Source: Bursaphelenchus xylophilus
Taxonomy: Eukaryota; Nematoda; Chromadorea; Rhabditida; Aphelenchoididae
Assembly (NCBI GenBank): GCA_904066235.2
Contig: CAJFCV020000001.1
Location: 14,255,291-14,319,290 of the forward strand
Length of the DNA: 64,000 nt
Reading direction: 5' to 3'
Position numbers and translations under genes: made by a program. Position 1 is the first letter of the stretch, and each line of letters starts with the position of its first letter. Shown piece after piece: positions 23,244 to 34,239 of the stretch. Under the pieces are notes generated by a model, which saw only the letters and a list, made by a program, of their open reading frames with translations, searched no databases and had not been told where the DNA came from.

Positions 23244-24733
23244 TTATTTTCCTTGGCCCGTCAGACATCCATAAAACACTTCGAAGACGGTTTTCACCGC
23301 ATCAACACTCAAAAAATCTTTGAAATCGAGGACTTTCGCAAGTGTTATGAGATTGCTGAACCACATTCCGCAGAACCCACAGTCCAGGAAGCATTTTACA
23401 TGGCTTTGCAGGGCATCTTGTTGCAGTTGTCGGCAATTTACAGAGTTATTGTGGGCCTGTAAAAAAAGTTTTTTTTGTTGAATATAAACACCAATTACAT
23501 TAAAAAAGACTCAAGTTAAAAAAACGAAAATTTTTAGGAGTTGGACATTTTATACGATGAAACCTGTTTGGTCGTATAAAATGTCGCCATTTTCAAAATA
23601 TGCGAAAAAATCAACAGAAGTAAGAATTTATCCTCCTTGAAAATCTTGTTTTGCCCAAAAAAGTTTGTAAAGACATTTTATACGATTAAACATATCTGAT
23701 CGTATAAAATGTCGCTGTTTCATAAGTATATGAAAAAACAGCAGGAATATGAATTTTTACTCATAAAGGACCTTTTTCTTGAACAAAAAACTTGTGGAGA
23801 CATTTTATACGACAAAACATGTTTCATCGTATAAAATGTCACCCCTGCGGCCAAGCCTTTTCCAATAACTAGAAAGCTTGTTTTTATGGAAACCTACTTC
23901 AAAATACTCTTCGAGCCAATTGGGTAGACAGTAAGTCGCGCAATCCGTGAAATTTTTCCCCTTTTGGTTGAAATCGTCGTAATGATCTGGAAAAAATTGA
24001 TAAAAAATCAAAAAAAATTGGTAAAAAACCGACCGTTGAAGCTTAAACAATTTTTATATCCATATCCGATCAGATATCCATTGCTTCCACAGTGCGCAAT
24101 GTCCTCCAAACAAACGTACGTGGAGCAGTCGGGCTCACCACAAGAGGAGCTCTAAAAAATTTGTTTTGTTTTTGGTGCAGCTAATTTCTGGACCGTGCAA
24201 GCGACAAGCCAAAATTTCCTTTTCGCACAGTGCAAAAATCCGAAAAGTAAGATCCGCACAGTGCAGTGGAAAAAATGTCTGAAAACACCGGACTGCACTG
24301 TGCAAAGAGTTATCGCTAATTTTGCACGGTGCGGAAATCCCTGAACTTCAATCTGCACGGTGCGCTGTCAAACATGAACAAATTTCGGCTGCACTGTGCG
24401 AAAAAATGTCGCTCGTTTTGCACTGTGCGGCAAAGAAACCCAGAAATTTTTTTTGCACTGTGCGAAAATTTCGAAAGTACAATCTGCACTGTGCAGTGGA
24501 AAATTTGTCATAATTTACGTTGCACTGTGCGAAAAATTGTCGCTCGTTTTGCACAGTGCAAAAAAATGACATGATTTTTTCCCTGCACTGTGCAAAAATT
24601 TCAAAAATGCATCTGCACACTACAAAACCGAAAAAATAGTTTTCGCGTATTTTACCCATATTTGGCTTACATTATTTTGTCCATTGACAAAAAATACAGA
24701 GAATAAAATCAAAGTTCCAGTGAAGCCAATCAT
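23244..24733 (-). CDS. stanniocalcin-like secreted protein B, 160 aa
   Basis: Exons: 24733-24671, 24151-24034, 23986-23898, 23456-23244. Exon 1 is a signal peptide (MIGFTGTLILFSVFFVNGQ). Exons 2 and 3 encode SSCGEPDCSTYVCLEDIAHC, GSNGYLIGYG, FNQKGKNFTDCATYCL and LEEYFE. The last exon encodes CRQLQQDALQSHVKCFLDCG, FCGMWFSNL and ends with a Cys-rich tail and TAA. It is clearly a paralogue of protein A: cysteines align, and exons 2+3 together equal A's exon 2 exactly (207 nt). The short intron (24033-23987) splits the shared exon and uses an unusual GTCGGT donor. It is probably secreted; the stanniocalcin relation is inferred. It is divergently transcribed from the small gene starting at 24933. 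Confidence 0.72.
23543..23842. repeat. TTATACGA palindromes x3, stanniocalcin-like B intron 3
   Basis: Starts near 23543, 23672 and 23800, so the spacing is 128-129 bp. Centres are AACCTGTT, AACATATC and AACATGTT. The spacers share only loose similarity. Confidence 0.85.
24190..24620. repeat. GCACNGTGC array, stanniocalcin-like B intron 1
   Basis: About fifteen sites fill the intron between 24153 and 24670. The text resembles the array at 22680-22965. Confidence 0.85.
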
Positions 24734-24932
24734 TTTTCCGGATTAACTCTCGTTTTCTCTTCATTTTTTGAGTTTATATTGCCTTATTATCACGCAAATC
24801 CAATGTAAATCCGTAAAACACATTAAACCGAGGTCAAAAGTGTGGTTGAAATGATCTCGGGTTTGATTTTTGACAAAAAAAATAAAAAAAAATATCGTTT
24901 GTAAAAAAAAAATTTTACCGGTCGATTTCAAA

Positions 24933-25836
24933 ATGTCGAAAATTTTTGCTCCGTATTTTGTTTTGCTTGCTATTATTGTCCAGTCTGCCCTAGTTGCTGG
25001 TGCAAAATGCCCTAAAAATACCCAGGTAAGTCCTACGCACAGTGCACTGTGCATTTTTTCAATTTTCACTTTTCGCACCGTGCAATCGGCCGAAACAAAA
25101 TTTTGCACTGTGCAATCAATTTTTGTTGCGGCACAGTGCAGCAGCGACAAAAACATCGCATCAAAGGTTTGCACAGTGCAAAGATATGTCGTATCTTTCC
25201 GTTGCACTGTGCACTTTATAATTTTTCTCTCTGCACTGTGCAATCGGAAGAAAACAAAATTTTGCACTGTGCGGTCAACTTTTATCTCAGCACCGTGCAG
25301 CAGCAACAAAACCATCGCACTAACGACTTGCACAGTGCAGATTTGTGCTGATTATTCCAACGCACCGTGCATTTTTTCAATTTTCACTTTTCGCACCGTG
25401 CAATTGGGAGAAAACAAAATTTTGCACTGTGCAATCAATTTTCGTTCCGGCACAGTGCAGCAGCGACAAAAACATCACACCAAAGATTTGCACAGTGCAA
25501 AAATTTGCCATATTTTTTCGTTGCACTGTGCATTTTGAAATTTTTCTCTTCGCACTGTGCAGTTTTCAAAAATTGATTTTTTCTGCACTGTGCAAACGCC
25601 AAAACTGTTTGTAATTTATTTTACATTTTTAGCCTGACCAGGACAACAAAAACATGTGTGGTTGGTCAAATCCTAAAGTCGGTGTGGAATGCTCTTGCGC
25701 CATCGAAGACATGAATGGATACTTTTGCTTCAATCCCCGAATTTTCCCAGAAGCTGACGGAGACAACACGATGCCTTGTTTCAGAATGCCCGGATCCAGA
25801 AATATGTTGGAACAGGGATGTGCAAAGGAGGAATGA
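24933..25836 (+). CDS. small secreted Cys-rich protein, 98 aa
   Basis: Exons: 24933-25025 and 25633-25836, joined in phase 0. The first exon encodes a signal peptide (MSKIFAPYFVLLAIIVQSAL, then VAGAKC). The second gives a short mature peptide with six further cysteines, starting PDQDNKNMCGW, with CSCAIEDMNGYFCF, MPCFRMPG and a final GCAKEE. No family recognised; it may be an extracellular or effector-type peptide, but I assign no function. An AATAAA at 25874-25879 supports the 3' end. The single intron is filled by a GCACNGTGC array. The start is only 200 bp from the divergent start of stanniocalcin-like B, so the two probably share a promoter region. Confidence 0.75.
25035..25600. repeat. 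GCACNGTGC array with 160-bp period in small-gene intron
   Basis: About twenty sites fill the intron. Higher-order units of 159-160 bp are visible: the palindrome followed by GCAGCAGCGACAAAAACATC starts at 25131, 25290 and 25450, each preceded by AACAAAATTTTGCACTGTGC. Confidence 0.9.
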
Positions 25837-25991
25837 GTTTTTCAAATTCAAAGTTACATATTTGGGCTTGAGAAATAAAGATTTTTCCTTTAATTCACAG
25901 TGATCCCTGCATAATTCGGGTCGAAATTTTTTGAAAATCTTTTGGATCTCTCAATCTCCATTTCTCACAATTTCCAGCATGTTTTGGCATG

Positions 25992-26418
25992 GTGACATTT
26001 TATACGATCAAGCATGTTTGATCGTATAAAACGTCTCCGCACCGAATTTTCGACAATAAAACTTTTCGTCAGAACTTTAATTTACATTTCCGTCGAATTT
26101 TTGTTTAATTTTACAAGGGGGACATTTTATACGATCAAGCATGTTTCGTCGTATAAAATGTCCCTATATTGGAATTTTGTCATAAAAATCCCCCATGGGT
26201 GTTCTAATTCTAATTTCCATTACATTTTTCGTGAATTTCATTAAAGTGACATTTTATACGGTAAAACATGTTTCATCATATAAAATGTCCCTATATGATA
26301 ACTTTGTCATGAAAATTCCTTCTAGGTGTTCTAATTCTCATTCCCATTAGATTTTCCGCGAATTTCGTTAAAGTGACATTTTATACGATTAAACATGTTT
26401 CATCGTATAAAATGTCTC
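25992..26418. repeat. TTATACGA palindromes x4
   Basis: Four palindromes start near 25992, 26120, 26249 and 26375, spaced 126-129 bp. They lie between convergent gene ends. The last two spacers share AGGTGTTCTAATTCTCATT-type text. Confidence 0.88.
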
Positions 26419-26493
26419 CCAGCCCAGGATGACTTCTAAAATCATTTTAACACCATTTAGATACAAATTTATTGCTCGATATCAATTTACACT

Positions 26494-29400
26494 TTATAAA
26501 CGAGGGAGTCCGGCGACGATTCCGCCCTCAATTCCACATTCATTGTTGCCTCTGCGGATCTTGAAGAATCCCTTCTCTCCCCACCCAGTTGTCCACGAGT
26601 TGGCGCACAGCCAGTACGGAATGCCATCTTCTACGCCCCATCCGAGGATCTTGATCGCATGTCCGCCCAGTTCATAGCCAGCCTTGTGCTGATAAACCCC
26701 GCTCTTGTACTTCATAAAGTCCTCGAAGACGGTGAAGCCGGCTTCAACGGGTCCATTCTTGAAGATCTCCTCGCGGATCTTCTTCTCGTTGCTGCTGACC
26801 TTGTGCGGGAAGCCGCCCTTGTTCTTGTCGGCGTCGTATTTGAGGTTGGCGCTCTCGCATTGGTGCTCACATTTGGGGGTTGTGACGGAGCCGGTGCACT
26901 TGTGGTTCTCGTACAAGGCGCAAGGCTTGATGGAGTAGGTGCGGCAGCCGTCGTGGGTGCCGTAGTCACCGCCGGAGACGATCCCAGTCCACCAGTAGTG
27001 GGTCCACGCCATATATGGGTAACCTCCCTCGCAACTGAAAAAGTTGGATTTTAGTGTTTTTTTAATCCGATTTTTATATTTTTTTTTACTTTTTATGCAC
27101 TTTTAGGGCTCAATTTCCTTTTGCTTCGCCATTGCACAGTGCAAATTGAATTTTTAAATTTTTGCACAGTGCGAATAGGCAAAAAAATTTTTGCACTGTG
27201 CAATAGATAAAAATATTTTTTTTTTTAATTTATTATTTTTTATTTGTTTTATGCACTGTTCAAGCTTAATTTCCCGCTTTTTTCTCATTGCACAGTGCAA
27301 ATAAAATTTTTCGAATTTCCGCACAGTGCAAAACAAACAAAAATTTTTTTGCACTGTGCAATAAAAAAAAATTATATTTATGATGCACTGTGCATGCAAA
27401 AACGTCGTCGCTCATTCGCACTGTGCCAAAATTTGAGAAAATTGCAATTGCACTGTGCAAAATTTCCAAAATTCCAAACTGCACTGTGCAGTGAAAAATA
27501 AGCCCAGATTTTCTTTGCACTGTGCGAAAAATTCCAATTTCTTATCGCACTGTGCAAAAAATTCGATAAAATTTCAATTGCACTGTGCTAAAAACTAAAA
27601 ATTCCAAACTGCACAGTGCAATGAAAAATGGACCAAAATTTCCGCACAGTGCGAAATAAACGGAAATTTTTTTGCACAGTGCAACGAAGTCCTAATTCAC
27701 AAGACTTGCTTTGCACTGTGCAAATAATTTCCGTTTCTTTCGCACCGTGCAAAAATTTCAAAATTCCAATCTGCACTGTGCAAAAAAAAATTTTTTTTTT
27801 AAATGAAATTGCTTCATTTTGGATATTTTTGATAGCCAAATTCAATTTTGATGTTTTTCGATTCCTTACCCATATCCACAAGTTCCACAACAGCTCAGCA
27901 AATCTTCAGCGGACACATTGACCTGTCTCGCTCCCTTGCTGTGAATGCAGATTCTGTCGGAGATGGCCTCCACCGCGCCGAAGGCCCAGCAACTTCCACA
28001 ATTGGCCTGATCACGAATATGCTTGATGCTCTTGCAATCGGGCCAGTTTTCGCGGGCATCAAAGTTCTCGGGCAATTCCTCGGCCATCTCCAGCTCCTCC
28101 GAGCCCAGAACCACCAAATGCTCCAGTTCTTGGGGCATGTCCAACAGGCCGAGCAAACGTTTCTGCTCTTCGAGCGGCTTGCTGGTGATTACGGACGATT
28201 TTTCGGCAGTCCATGAGGTTTTCAGCGAGTTGACGTAGTCCACGAGAGCATCGCCGGACAGGGATTGGGCCTGGACGGGGAGCTCGTTGTGGCCAAGCAG
28301 ATGAGGCGTGAACTTGCCTTTGGCCGAAACGGCGGCTACAAGAGCCAGAAGAGATAAGACGGTCAACTTCTGTAAATTTTTTTGGTGAGTTATAGGGGTT
28401 TTATATTGTTTGGGTGATTCCTTGAAGGACCGATAAAAATGGTGTAAAAAAGAACTTTAAATGTCTAACTAGACACCTAAAATAAGACTTCTACTCCTTG
28501 TAACCCTATATTTTCATCGTAGATATGTTTGAGCGCAATATGTACGGCAGAAGACATTGTATACGATAAAACATGTTTTGTCGTATAAAATGTCAACTAC
28601 GGTTAAAACTGCTAAACAAGTTTTTTGGGAACACTTAACTAGGCTTACTTTAGGATTGAGTACGGAAAGGTCCGCTGCGCGGAAAGGTCCGCTGTACGGA
28701 AACGTCCGCTGCGGAAAGGTCCGCTAAAAAAAGGAAAAGAAGAGGGTGGGAAAAAAAGGATTTTTTGTGAAAATTGTAAAAAATTGAAATGTTTTCGCTT
28801 CGGGACTGGAAACAAAAGGATTTTTTGTGAAAATTGAATAAAATTTGAAATGTTTTCGCTTCGGGACATGAAACAAAAGGATTTTTTGTGAAATTTGAAT
28901 AAAATTAGAAATTTTTTCGAGCTGACTGAGTATGAACTGACTGAATATGAAAACTGGGTTTCTGTTACTTTACTACCTTTAGGGATTCTTTTTGAAATTT
29001 TTTCGACTTATAACACTTAGACGTTAATGGTGTTGTTTTGGTGCCTAGTACTGCTTAAAAAACACATTTTTAACACTTGGTACTAAATCGTACCAGGTAG
29101 TACTATTTAGTACGAGGTGCAAATTTGGCCGTAAGGCGGTAATGGCGTTGGTTTGGTGCTTAGTAGAACCCAAAAACACGTTTTAACACTTGGTACTATA
29201 TAGTACCAACTGGTACTGTTTAGTGAGAAGTGAAAGTTTGGCCGTAAGGCAGTAATGGTGATGGTTTGGTGCTTAGTAGAGCCCAAAAACACGTGGTACT
29301 ATAAAAAGTACCAGGTGGTACCATTGGTTTTAGACAAAATTTTAGTGCTGGCGGCACCACAGTTAATATTCAGTCAGACACCCTTTTTTCTACTCCCGAT

Positions 29401-30149
29401 GCGAAAAGATTTCAAAATTTTGTTGAATTTTCCAAAAAATTCTTTTTTTTCCCAATCCCGAAGAGAAAACATTTAAATTATTTTTCAAATTTCACAAAAA
29501 ATCCGTTTTTTGAAGTCCCGAAGCGAAAACATTTCAAATTTTATTCAAATTTCACAAAAAATCCTTTTTTTCAAGTCTCGAAGCGAAAACATTTCAAAAA
29601 AAATTTTTTTCGAGACTAGTCACACCTAAAAATCAAAACACCAAGTACAATATAACTTACGTCTTTTTTTTAAAATTACTAGTTAACACTACTGCCTAAG
29701 CAAAATTGTAAGATTCAGAAAATCTTTGGATACGATATTCGAAATCAGCGCCTTCGAAAACCTCCCCCCTCCCCTCCCCGCCCTCTTTTCTTTTTTTTTA
29801 GCGGACCTTTCCGCACAGCGGACCTTTCCGCGCAGCGGACCTTTCCGCACAGCGGACCTTTCCGTCCTTCGTGTACTTTAGCGTTTCACAACTATTTTAT
29901 AGTTTGTAGCCGTTAACGCGACATGTTATACGATGTAAAGTGTTTAATCATATTTAAGCGTATAACATGTCACCTAGAGGTTCATTAGCAACATAATTGC
30001 CTAAAGCTGCAAAATAAGGGACTATTTTACCCTACTAAAAATGTTTTCTGCATTTTGCGGTCAATAACGACAAGTTATACGATAAAACATGATAACAAGT
30101 CTCTTTAGCCTAGCATTAAATCAAAAATCATAAATTTTAAACCTACCAT
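26494..30149 (-). CDS. cpr: cathepsin B-like cysteine protease, 347 aa
   Basis: Exons: 30149-30147 (ATG only), 28369-27870, 27034-26494. Placing the first exon at the ATG|GTAGGT site is an inference; it gives a good signal peptide ([20 protein letters not shown]). The propeptide is followed by the mature start LPENFDAR. Catalytic Cys is in [10 protein letters not shown], His in [12 protein letters not shown], Asn in [11 protein letters not shown]. The cathepsin B occluding loop is present between CRTYSIKPC and [10 protein letters not shown], but the HH pair that gives carboxydipeptidase activity is absent (ALYENHK), so endopeptidase action is more likely. It is probably a gut digestive enzyme, which agrees with GATA sites in the promoter. 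Intron 1 (1.78 kb) contains a foldback element and a TTATACGA palindrome; intron 2 is a GCACNGTGC array. Confidence 0.85.
27130..27795. repeat. GCACNGTGC array, cathepsin B intron 2
   Basis: More than twenty sites fill the intron 27869-27035, often in the paired form AATTGCACTGTGCAAAATTTC. Confidence 0.85.
28552..28594. repeat. single TTATACGA palindrome in cathepsin B intron 1
   Basis: One copy of the long palindrome (GACATTGTATACGATAAAAC, centre ACATGT, TCGTATAAAATGTC), just right of the splice acceptor region. Further copies lie beyond the foldback element near 29920 and 30070, the last one incomplete. Confidence 0.8.
28654..29873. mobile_element. foldback element with terminal GGAAAGGTCCGCT arrays
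   Basis: Four tandem CGGAAAGGTCCGCTGCG-type units at 28671-28723 are mirrored by AGCGGACCTTTCCGCAC units at 29801-29863. Inside, TTTTCGCTTCGGGAC-type repeats with AAAAGGATTTTTTGTGAAA occur on both arms, and a GGTACTATATAGTACC-type core lies at 29020-29330. TACTTTAG is found at both flanks (28646-28653, 29874-29881) and may be an 8-bp target duplication. The architecture matches the 5988-8334 and 32113-33544 elements. No transposase. Confidence 0.7.
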
Positions 30150-30200
30150 TGCAAGAAGTGATGACCAAAAAAATACACAAGTTCTTAGTGATTTGGACGC

Positions 30201-30210
30201 GTTTTATATA
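30201..30210 (-). promoter_or_regulatory. TATA box of cathepsin B-like gene
   Basis: On the minus strand this reads TATATAAAAC, 52-61 bases upstream of the proposed ATG at 30149, a suitable distance for a TATA box with a short leader. Confidence 0.5.
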
Positions 30211-30232
30211 CTGATACGGGAACAAAGAAAAA

Positions 30233-30315
30233 AGATAAGACCCAACATTTGCCCAACGTAGACAGTAGCGCATTAGCGGCAAACTGAACGTTGGGAATTG
30301 CTGATAATTGATAAA
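30233..30315. promoter_or_regulatory. GATA motifs upstream of cathepsin B-like gene
   Basis: AGATAAG at 30233-30239 and two sites in CTGATAATTGATAAA at 30301-30315 lie just upstream of the TATA box. Clustered TGATAA sites are typical of nematode gut genes controlled by ELT-2/ELT-7; that role is inferred here from the gene family. Confidence 0.45.
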
Positions 30316-30379
30316 CGAGAGTAATAATCCAACATTCAACAAAAAAATTTTCGAAATCTTGTATTTTGAACTTGTTCTC

Positions 30380-31490
30380 TGCACTGTGCGATCCGATGAC
30401 GCAGTTCGACGATCGCACCGTGCGAATTCTTAAAAATTTTTATGCACAGTGCAGTCAAAAAGATGTTTTTTATGCACAGTGCAAAATAAATTTTGTTGCA
30501 TTTCATCGCACTGTGCAGCCAAACTAAAATTTCTTCGCACAGTGCAATCATAGAAGCGACATGCACAGTGCAATTCAAATCCCTCCATTTTTTCATTGCA
30601 CTGTGCAAATTTGAGTTTGTGGGTTTCGCACAGTGCAAAATGAGCGACAACTCTTTGCACAGTGCAGTCAGAATTTTTCCCGGTTTTTGTCACTGCACCG
30701 TGCAGTTTGAACTTTCGGAATTTTCGCACCGTGCAACGGACTTCTTGCTCCATTTTTTGTCGCACTGTGCAAACTCAATTTTTCTCGTGCACCGTGCGTA
30801 TTGAACTTTCGGAATTTTCGCACAGTGCAATTGAAATTTTCTTTTGGTTTTCTGCACGGTGCAGTGGGAAAACTGCAGCCTTTTTTGTCGCTCTGCTCGA
30901 AACAATCGGCGATTTTTTGCACAGTGCAGTCAGAATTTTCCAGAGTTTTCTGCACTGTGCAGATTGAACTTTCGGAATTTTTGCACAGTGCAAAATCAAA
31001 AAAACTTTATTTTCTTGCACTGTGCAAGGAAAAATTCTTGTCGCACTGTGCAAACTTCGTCAAATTTTTTGTCGTCGCACCGTGCAAATAAAATTTTTGC
31101 CTTGACTTCACTGCACAGTGCAGTAAAAACTGAACTTTTTTTTGCACTGTGCGAAAAAAAGAGAAATTTTTTTTCTGCACAGTGCAGGCAAAAAGGATGC
31201 AGTTTTTCCCACTGCACCGTGCAGAAAATCGAAACTTTTTTTCTTCGCATAGTGCATTAAAAATGATGAAACTTTTTCAGTCGCACTGTGCAAAATTACA
31301 AACTTTATTTTCCTGCACTGTGCGATAAAAAATTCTTGTCGCACTGTGCAAACTTCCTCAAATTTTTTGTCGTCGCACTGTGCAAAATTAAATTTTTGCC
31401 TTGACTTCACTGCACAGTGCAGCAAAGACGGAAATTTTTTTCTGCACTGTGCGAAAATTCAAGTCATTTTGTATCGCACGGTGCGCTCTC
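30380..31490. repeat. large GCACNGTGC array
   Basis: Roughly thirty-five sites at about 25-40 bp spacing. A segment of about 118 bp (31008-31125: TTGCACTGTGCAAGGAAAAA ... CTTGACTTCACTGCACAGTG) is repeated at 31306-31423. No exon is visible. Confidence 0.88.
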
Positions 31491-31494
31491 AAAA

Positions 31495-31905
31495 ACAATG
31501 TTTTCTCTTCCGTATAAGACTATAAATCTTCTACCCGGTTATTAGAGTTGTTGAGTATTGATTTAATAAACGTTTTCCAATCCAATCGTATGACGTCATT
31601 CCGCGGAATAAGCCGATTCTGATTCAATTAACGAGTAGTTTGAAGGACGAATCCGAGAATTCGTCTTGAACTGATAAGGTCATTGAGTAATCGACGATTT
31701 TCGTTGTGATTGATAATGGAATTAACTTTTATTTTTTTGATTCTTCTACTGCTGGGATTATTTTACTAAAAATAGCGAAAGGTTAAACATTTTTGATGAA
31801 ATTTGATAAAAATTTTTTGCTAATTTATGGTTTTTATATCATCTGTATTTCATGTAGAATCTAACAAACGAACTGGCAAAAAAGTTTGCAATTTTTTTTG
31901 CTCCT
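31495..31905. other. repeat-free gap with possible leader peptide
   Basis: There are no palindromes here. ATG at 31716 opens MELTFIFLILLLLGLFY and then stops, which could be a signal-peptide first exon or chance. ATTTAATAAACG at 31560 could be a polyadenylation signal. No gene model can be built. Confidence 0.25.
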
Positions 31906-31907
31906 GC

Positions 31908-32095
31908 GACATGTTATACGACAAAACATGTTTGACCGTATAAAATGTCGCCAAGTTCCTGAAAAGCCTGTCCGGTGCCATAAAACTGCACAGTGCATTG
32001 AAAAAAATTGGTTTGAAAATTGCACGGTGCAAAAAATTGTCGCTTTTTTGCACTGTGCGAAAATTTCGAAACTTCAATCTGCACTGTGCAATGGA
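31908..32095. repeat. one TTATACGA palindrome followed by four GCACNGTGC sites
   Basis: The long palindrome occupies about 31908-31950, and GCACNGTGC sites follow at about 31988, 32021, 32049 and 32082. It is one of the few places where the two families lie side by side; they abut but do not interleave. Confidence 0.75.
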
Positions 32096-32112
32096 AAAAA
32101 TTTGAATTCCAT

Positions 32113-33544
32113 CGATTGCGACCCCGCACGGATTGCGACCTCGCATCGATTGCGACCCCGCATCGATTGCGACCCAAAATGGGGTAAAGCGACCCCGGGA
32201 TGAAAATTCTTTGATTCTTTTCGGGAAAAACTTGCTTTAGGGGTTTTCGAGGGTGCTGATTTCGAAAATGATGTTCATTTTTCCTCTAGTATTACATAGT
32301 ACTGTCTGATACTATATAGTACGAAGTGAAAATATCGCTTTTGACGTTAAATACTCGATTTAGGGGTTTTCGAGGGTGCTGATTTCGAAAATGATGTTCA
32401 TTTTTCTTCTAGTACTACATAGTACTGTCTGATACTATATAGTACGAAGTGAAAATATCGCTTTTGACGTTAAATACTCGATTTAGGGGTTTTCGAGGGT
32501 GCTGATTTCGAAAATGATGTTCATTTTTCCTCTAGTACTACATAGTACTGTCTGATACTATATAGTACGAAGTCAAAATATGGCTTTTGACGTTAATGGT
32601 GTTGGTTTGATGCTTAGTACTCTTCAAAAACACGTTTTAAAGACTTGGTGCTATATAGTACTGTCTGATACTATATAGTACGAAGTAAAAATAAGTGTAC
32701 TAAGCACCAGAACAACACCACTAACGCCTAAAGGCCAACTTTACACCTCGTACTACATAGTATCAGATAGTACTATATAGCACCAAGTCTTTAAAACGTG
32801 TTTTTGAAGAGTACTAAGCATCAAACCAACACCATTAACGTCAAAAGCCATATTTTGACTTCGTACTATATAGTATCAGACAGTACTATATAGCACCAAG
32901 TCTTTAAAACGTGTTTTTGAAGAGTACTAGGCATCAAACCAACACCATTAACGTCAAAAGCCATATTTTGACTTCGTACTATATCAGTACTATGTAGTAC
33001 TAGAGGAAAAATGAACATCATTTTCGAAATCAGCACCCTCGAAAACCCCTAAATCGAGTATTTAACGTCAAAAGCGATATTTTCACTTCGTACTATATAG
33101 TATCAGACAGTACTATGTAATACTAGAGGAAAAATGAACATCATTTTCGAAATCAGCACCCTCGAAAACCCCTAAATCGAGTATTTAACGTCAAAAGCGA
33201 TATTTTCACTTCGTACTATATAGTATCAGACAGTACTATGTAGTACTAGAAGAAAAATGAACATCATTTTCGAAATCAGCACCCTCGAAAACCCCTAAAT
33301 CGAGTATTTAACGTCAAAAGCGATATTTTCACTTCGTACTATATAGTATCAGACAGTACTATGTAATACTAGAGGAAAAATGAACATCATTTTCGAAATC
33401 AGCACCCTCGAAAACCCCTAAAGCAAGTTTTTCCCGAAAAGAATCAAAGAATTTTCATCCCGGGGTCGCTTTACCCCATTTTGGGTCGCAATCGATGCGG
33501 GGTCGCAATCGATGCGAGGTCGCAATCGAGCGGGGTCGCAATCG
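32113..33544. mobile_element. foldback element with terminal CGATTGCGACCCCGCAT arrays
   Basis: Four CGATTGCGACCCCGCAT-type units (32113-32175) are mirrored by GGGTCGCAATCGATGCG units (33484-33544). Next come inverted arms with GGGGTAAAGCGACCCCGGGA and CTTTAGGGGTTTTCGAGGGT. The core is about a dozen alternating TAGTACTACATAGTACT and ATACTATATAGTACGAAGT palindromes with AATGGTGTTGGTTTGATGCT blocks. GAATTCCA (32104-32111) and GGATTCCA (33547-33554) may be a diverged 8-bp target duplication. No coding capacity. Confidence 0.7.
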
Positions 33545-33579
33545 AAGGATTCCAAAAAATTTAGTTTGAAATTTGAGTT

Positions 33580-33885
33580 GCACCGTGCGAAAATTTGTCG
33601 TTCATATAGCGACAAATTTTCGCACTGTGCAAAAAAGTTGAAACTTTAATCTGCACCGTGCAATGAAAAAAATTGTTTGAAAGTTGAGCTGCACAGTGCA
33701 AAAATTTGTCGCCCGTTTTGCACAGTGCAAAAATTTGTCGCCCGTTTTGCACAGTGCAAAAATTTGTCGCCCATTTTGCACAGTGCAAAAGTTTGTCGCC
33801 CATTTTGCACTGTGCAAAAATTTGTCGCCTATTTTGCACTGTGCAACAGCCATAAATCTTGTATTTTTGAATGCACAGTGCAATA
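33580..33885. repeat. GCACNGTGC array, 29-bp unit
   Basis: Around 33691-33845 the unit GCACAGTGCAAAAATTTGTC plus GCCCGTTTT repeats six times at exactly 29 bp, with the centre base switching from A to T in the last two units. This is the most regular short-period array in the window. Confidence 0.9.
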
Positions 33886-34239
33886 AAAAATAAAATCCTG
33901 CAAATCTGTTTTCTTTTCCAAAAACTCCGATTAATTACCTGGCATTTCAATTATTTTTCGAAGGCGAGGACAAAAAAATCACTCTCTTTTTGTTTTTGGC
34001 CCCGAAAAACGAAGAGAAAGGTTTTCTTTCTTGGCCAAACTTTCGTTTTACCTTTTCAATTAGGCCGAATTTCGGCTGTTTTTCCCGATTTTCGGATCGG
34101 ATTTCGTTCGTTTTCTCGGGTTAAAACAGTTTAAAAAACTACTAGCCTTGTCATAAAACGCCTTAGGGCGATTCGATTTTTTAGATGGTGTTTGGGGGAT
34201 CAATTGGATTTATGGGAGACAAATCGGAGATTTTTTGCC

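Noticed and set aside
26659..28216. Plus-strand frames across the cathepsin B exons
   Set aside because: Shadow frames of the minus-strand protease, whose active-site motifs are unambiguous.
33690..33886. Possible CRISPR-like array (regular 29-bp units)
   Set aside because: Repeat and spacer are not separable, the whole unit is repeated, the host is eukaryotic and there are no cas genes. It is a simple tandem repeat.
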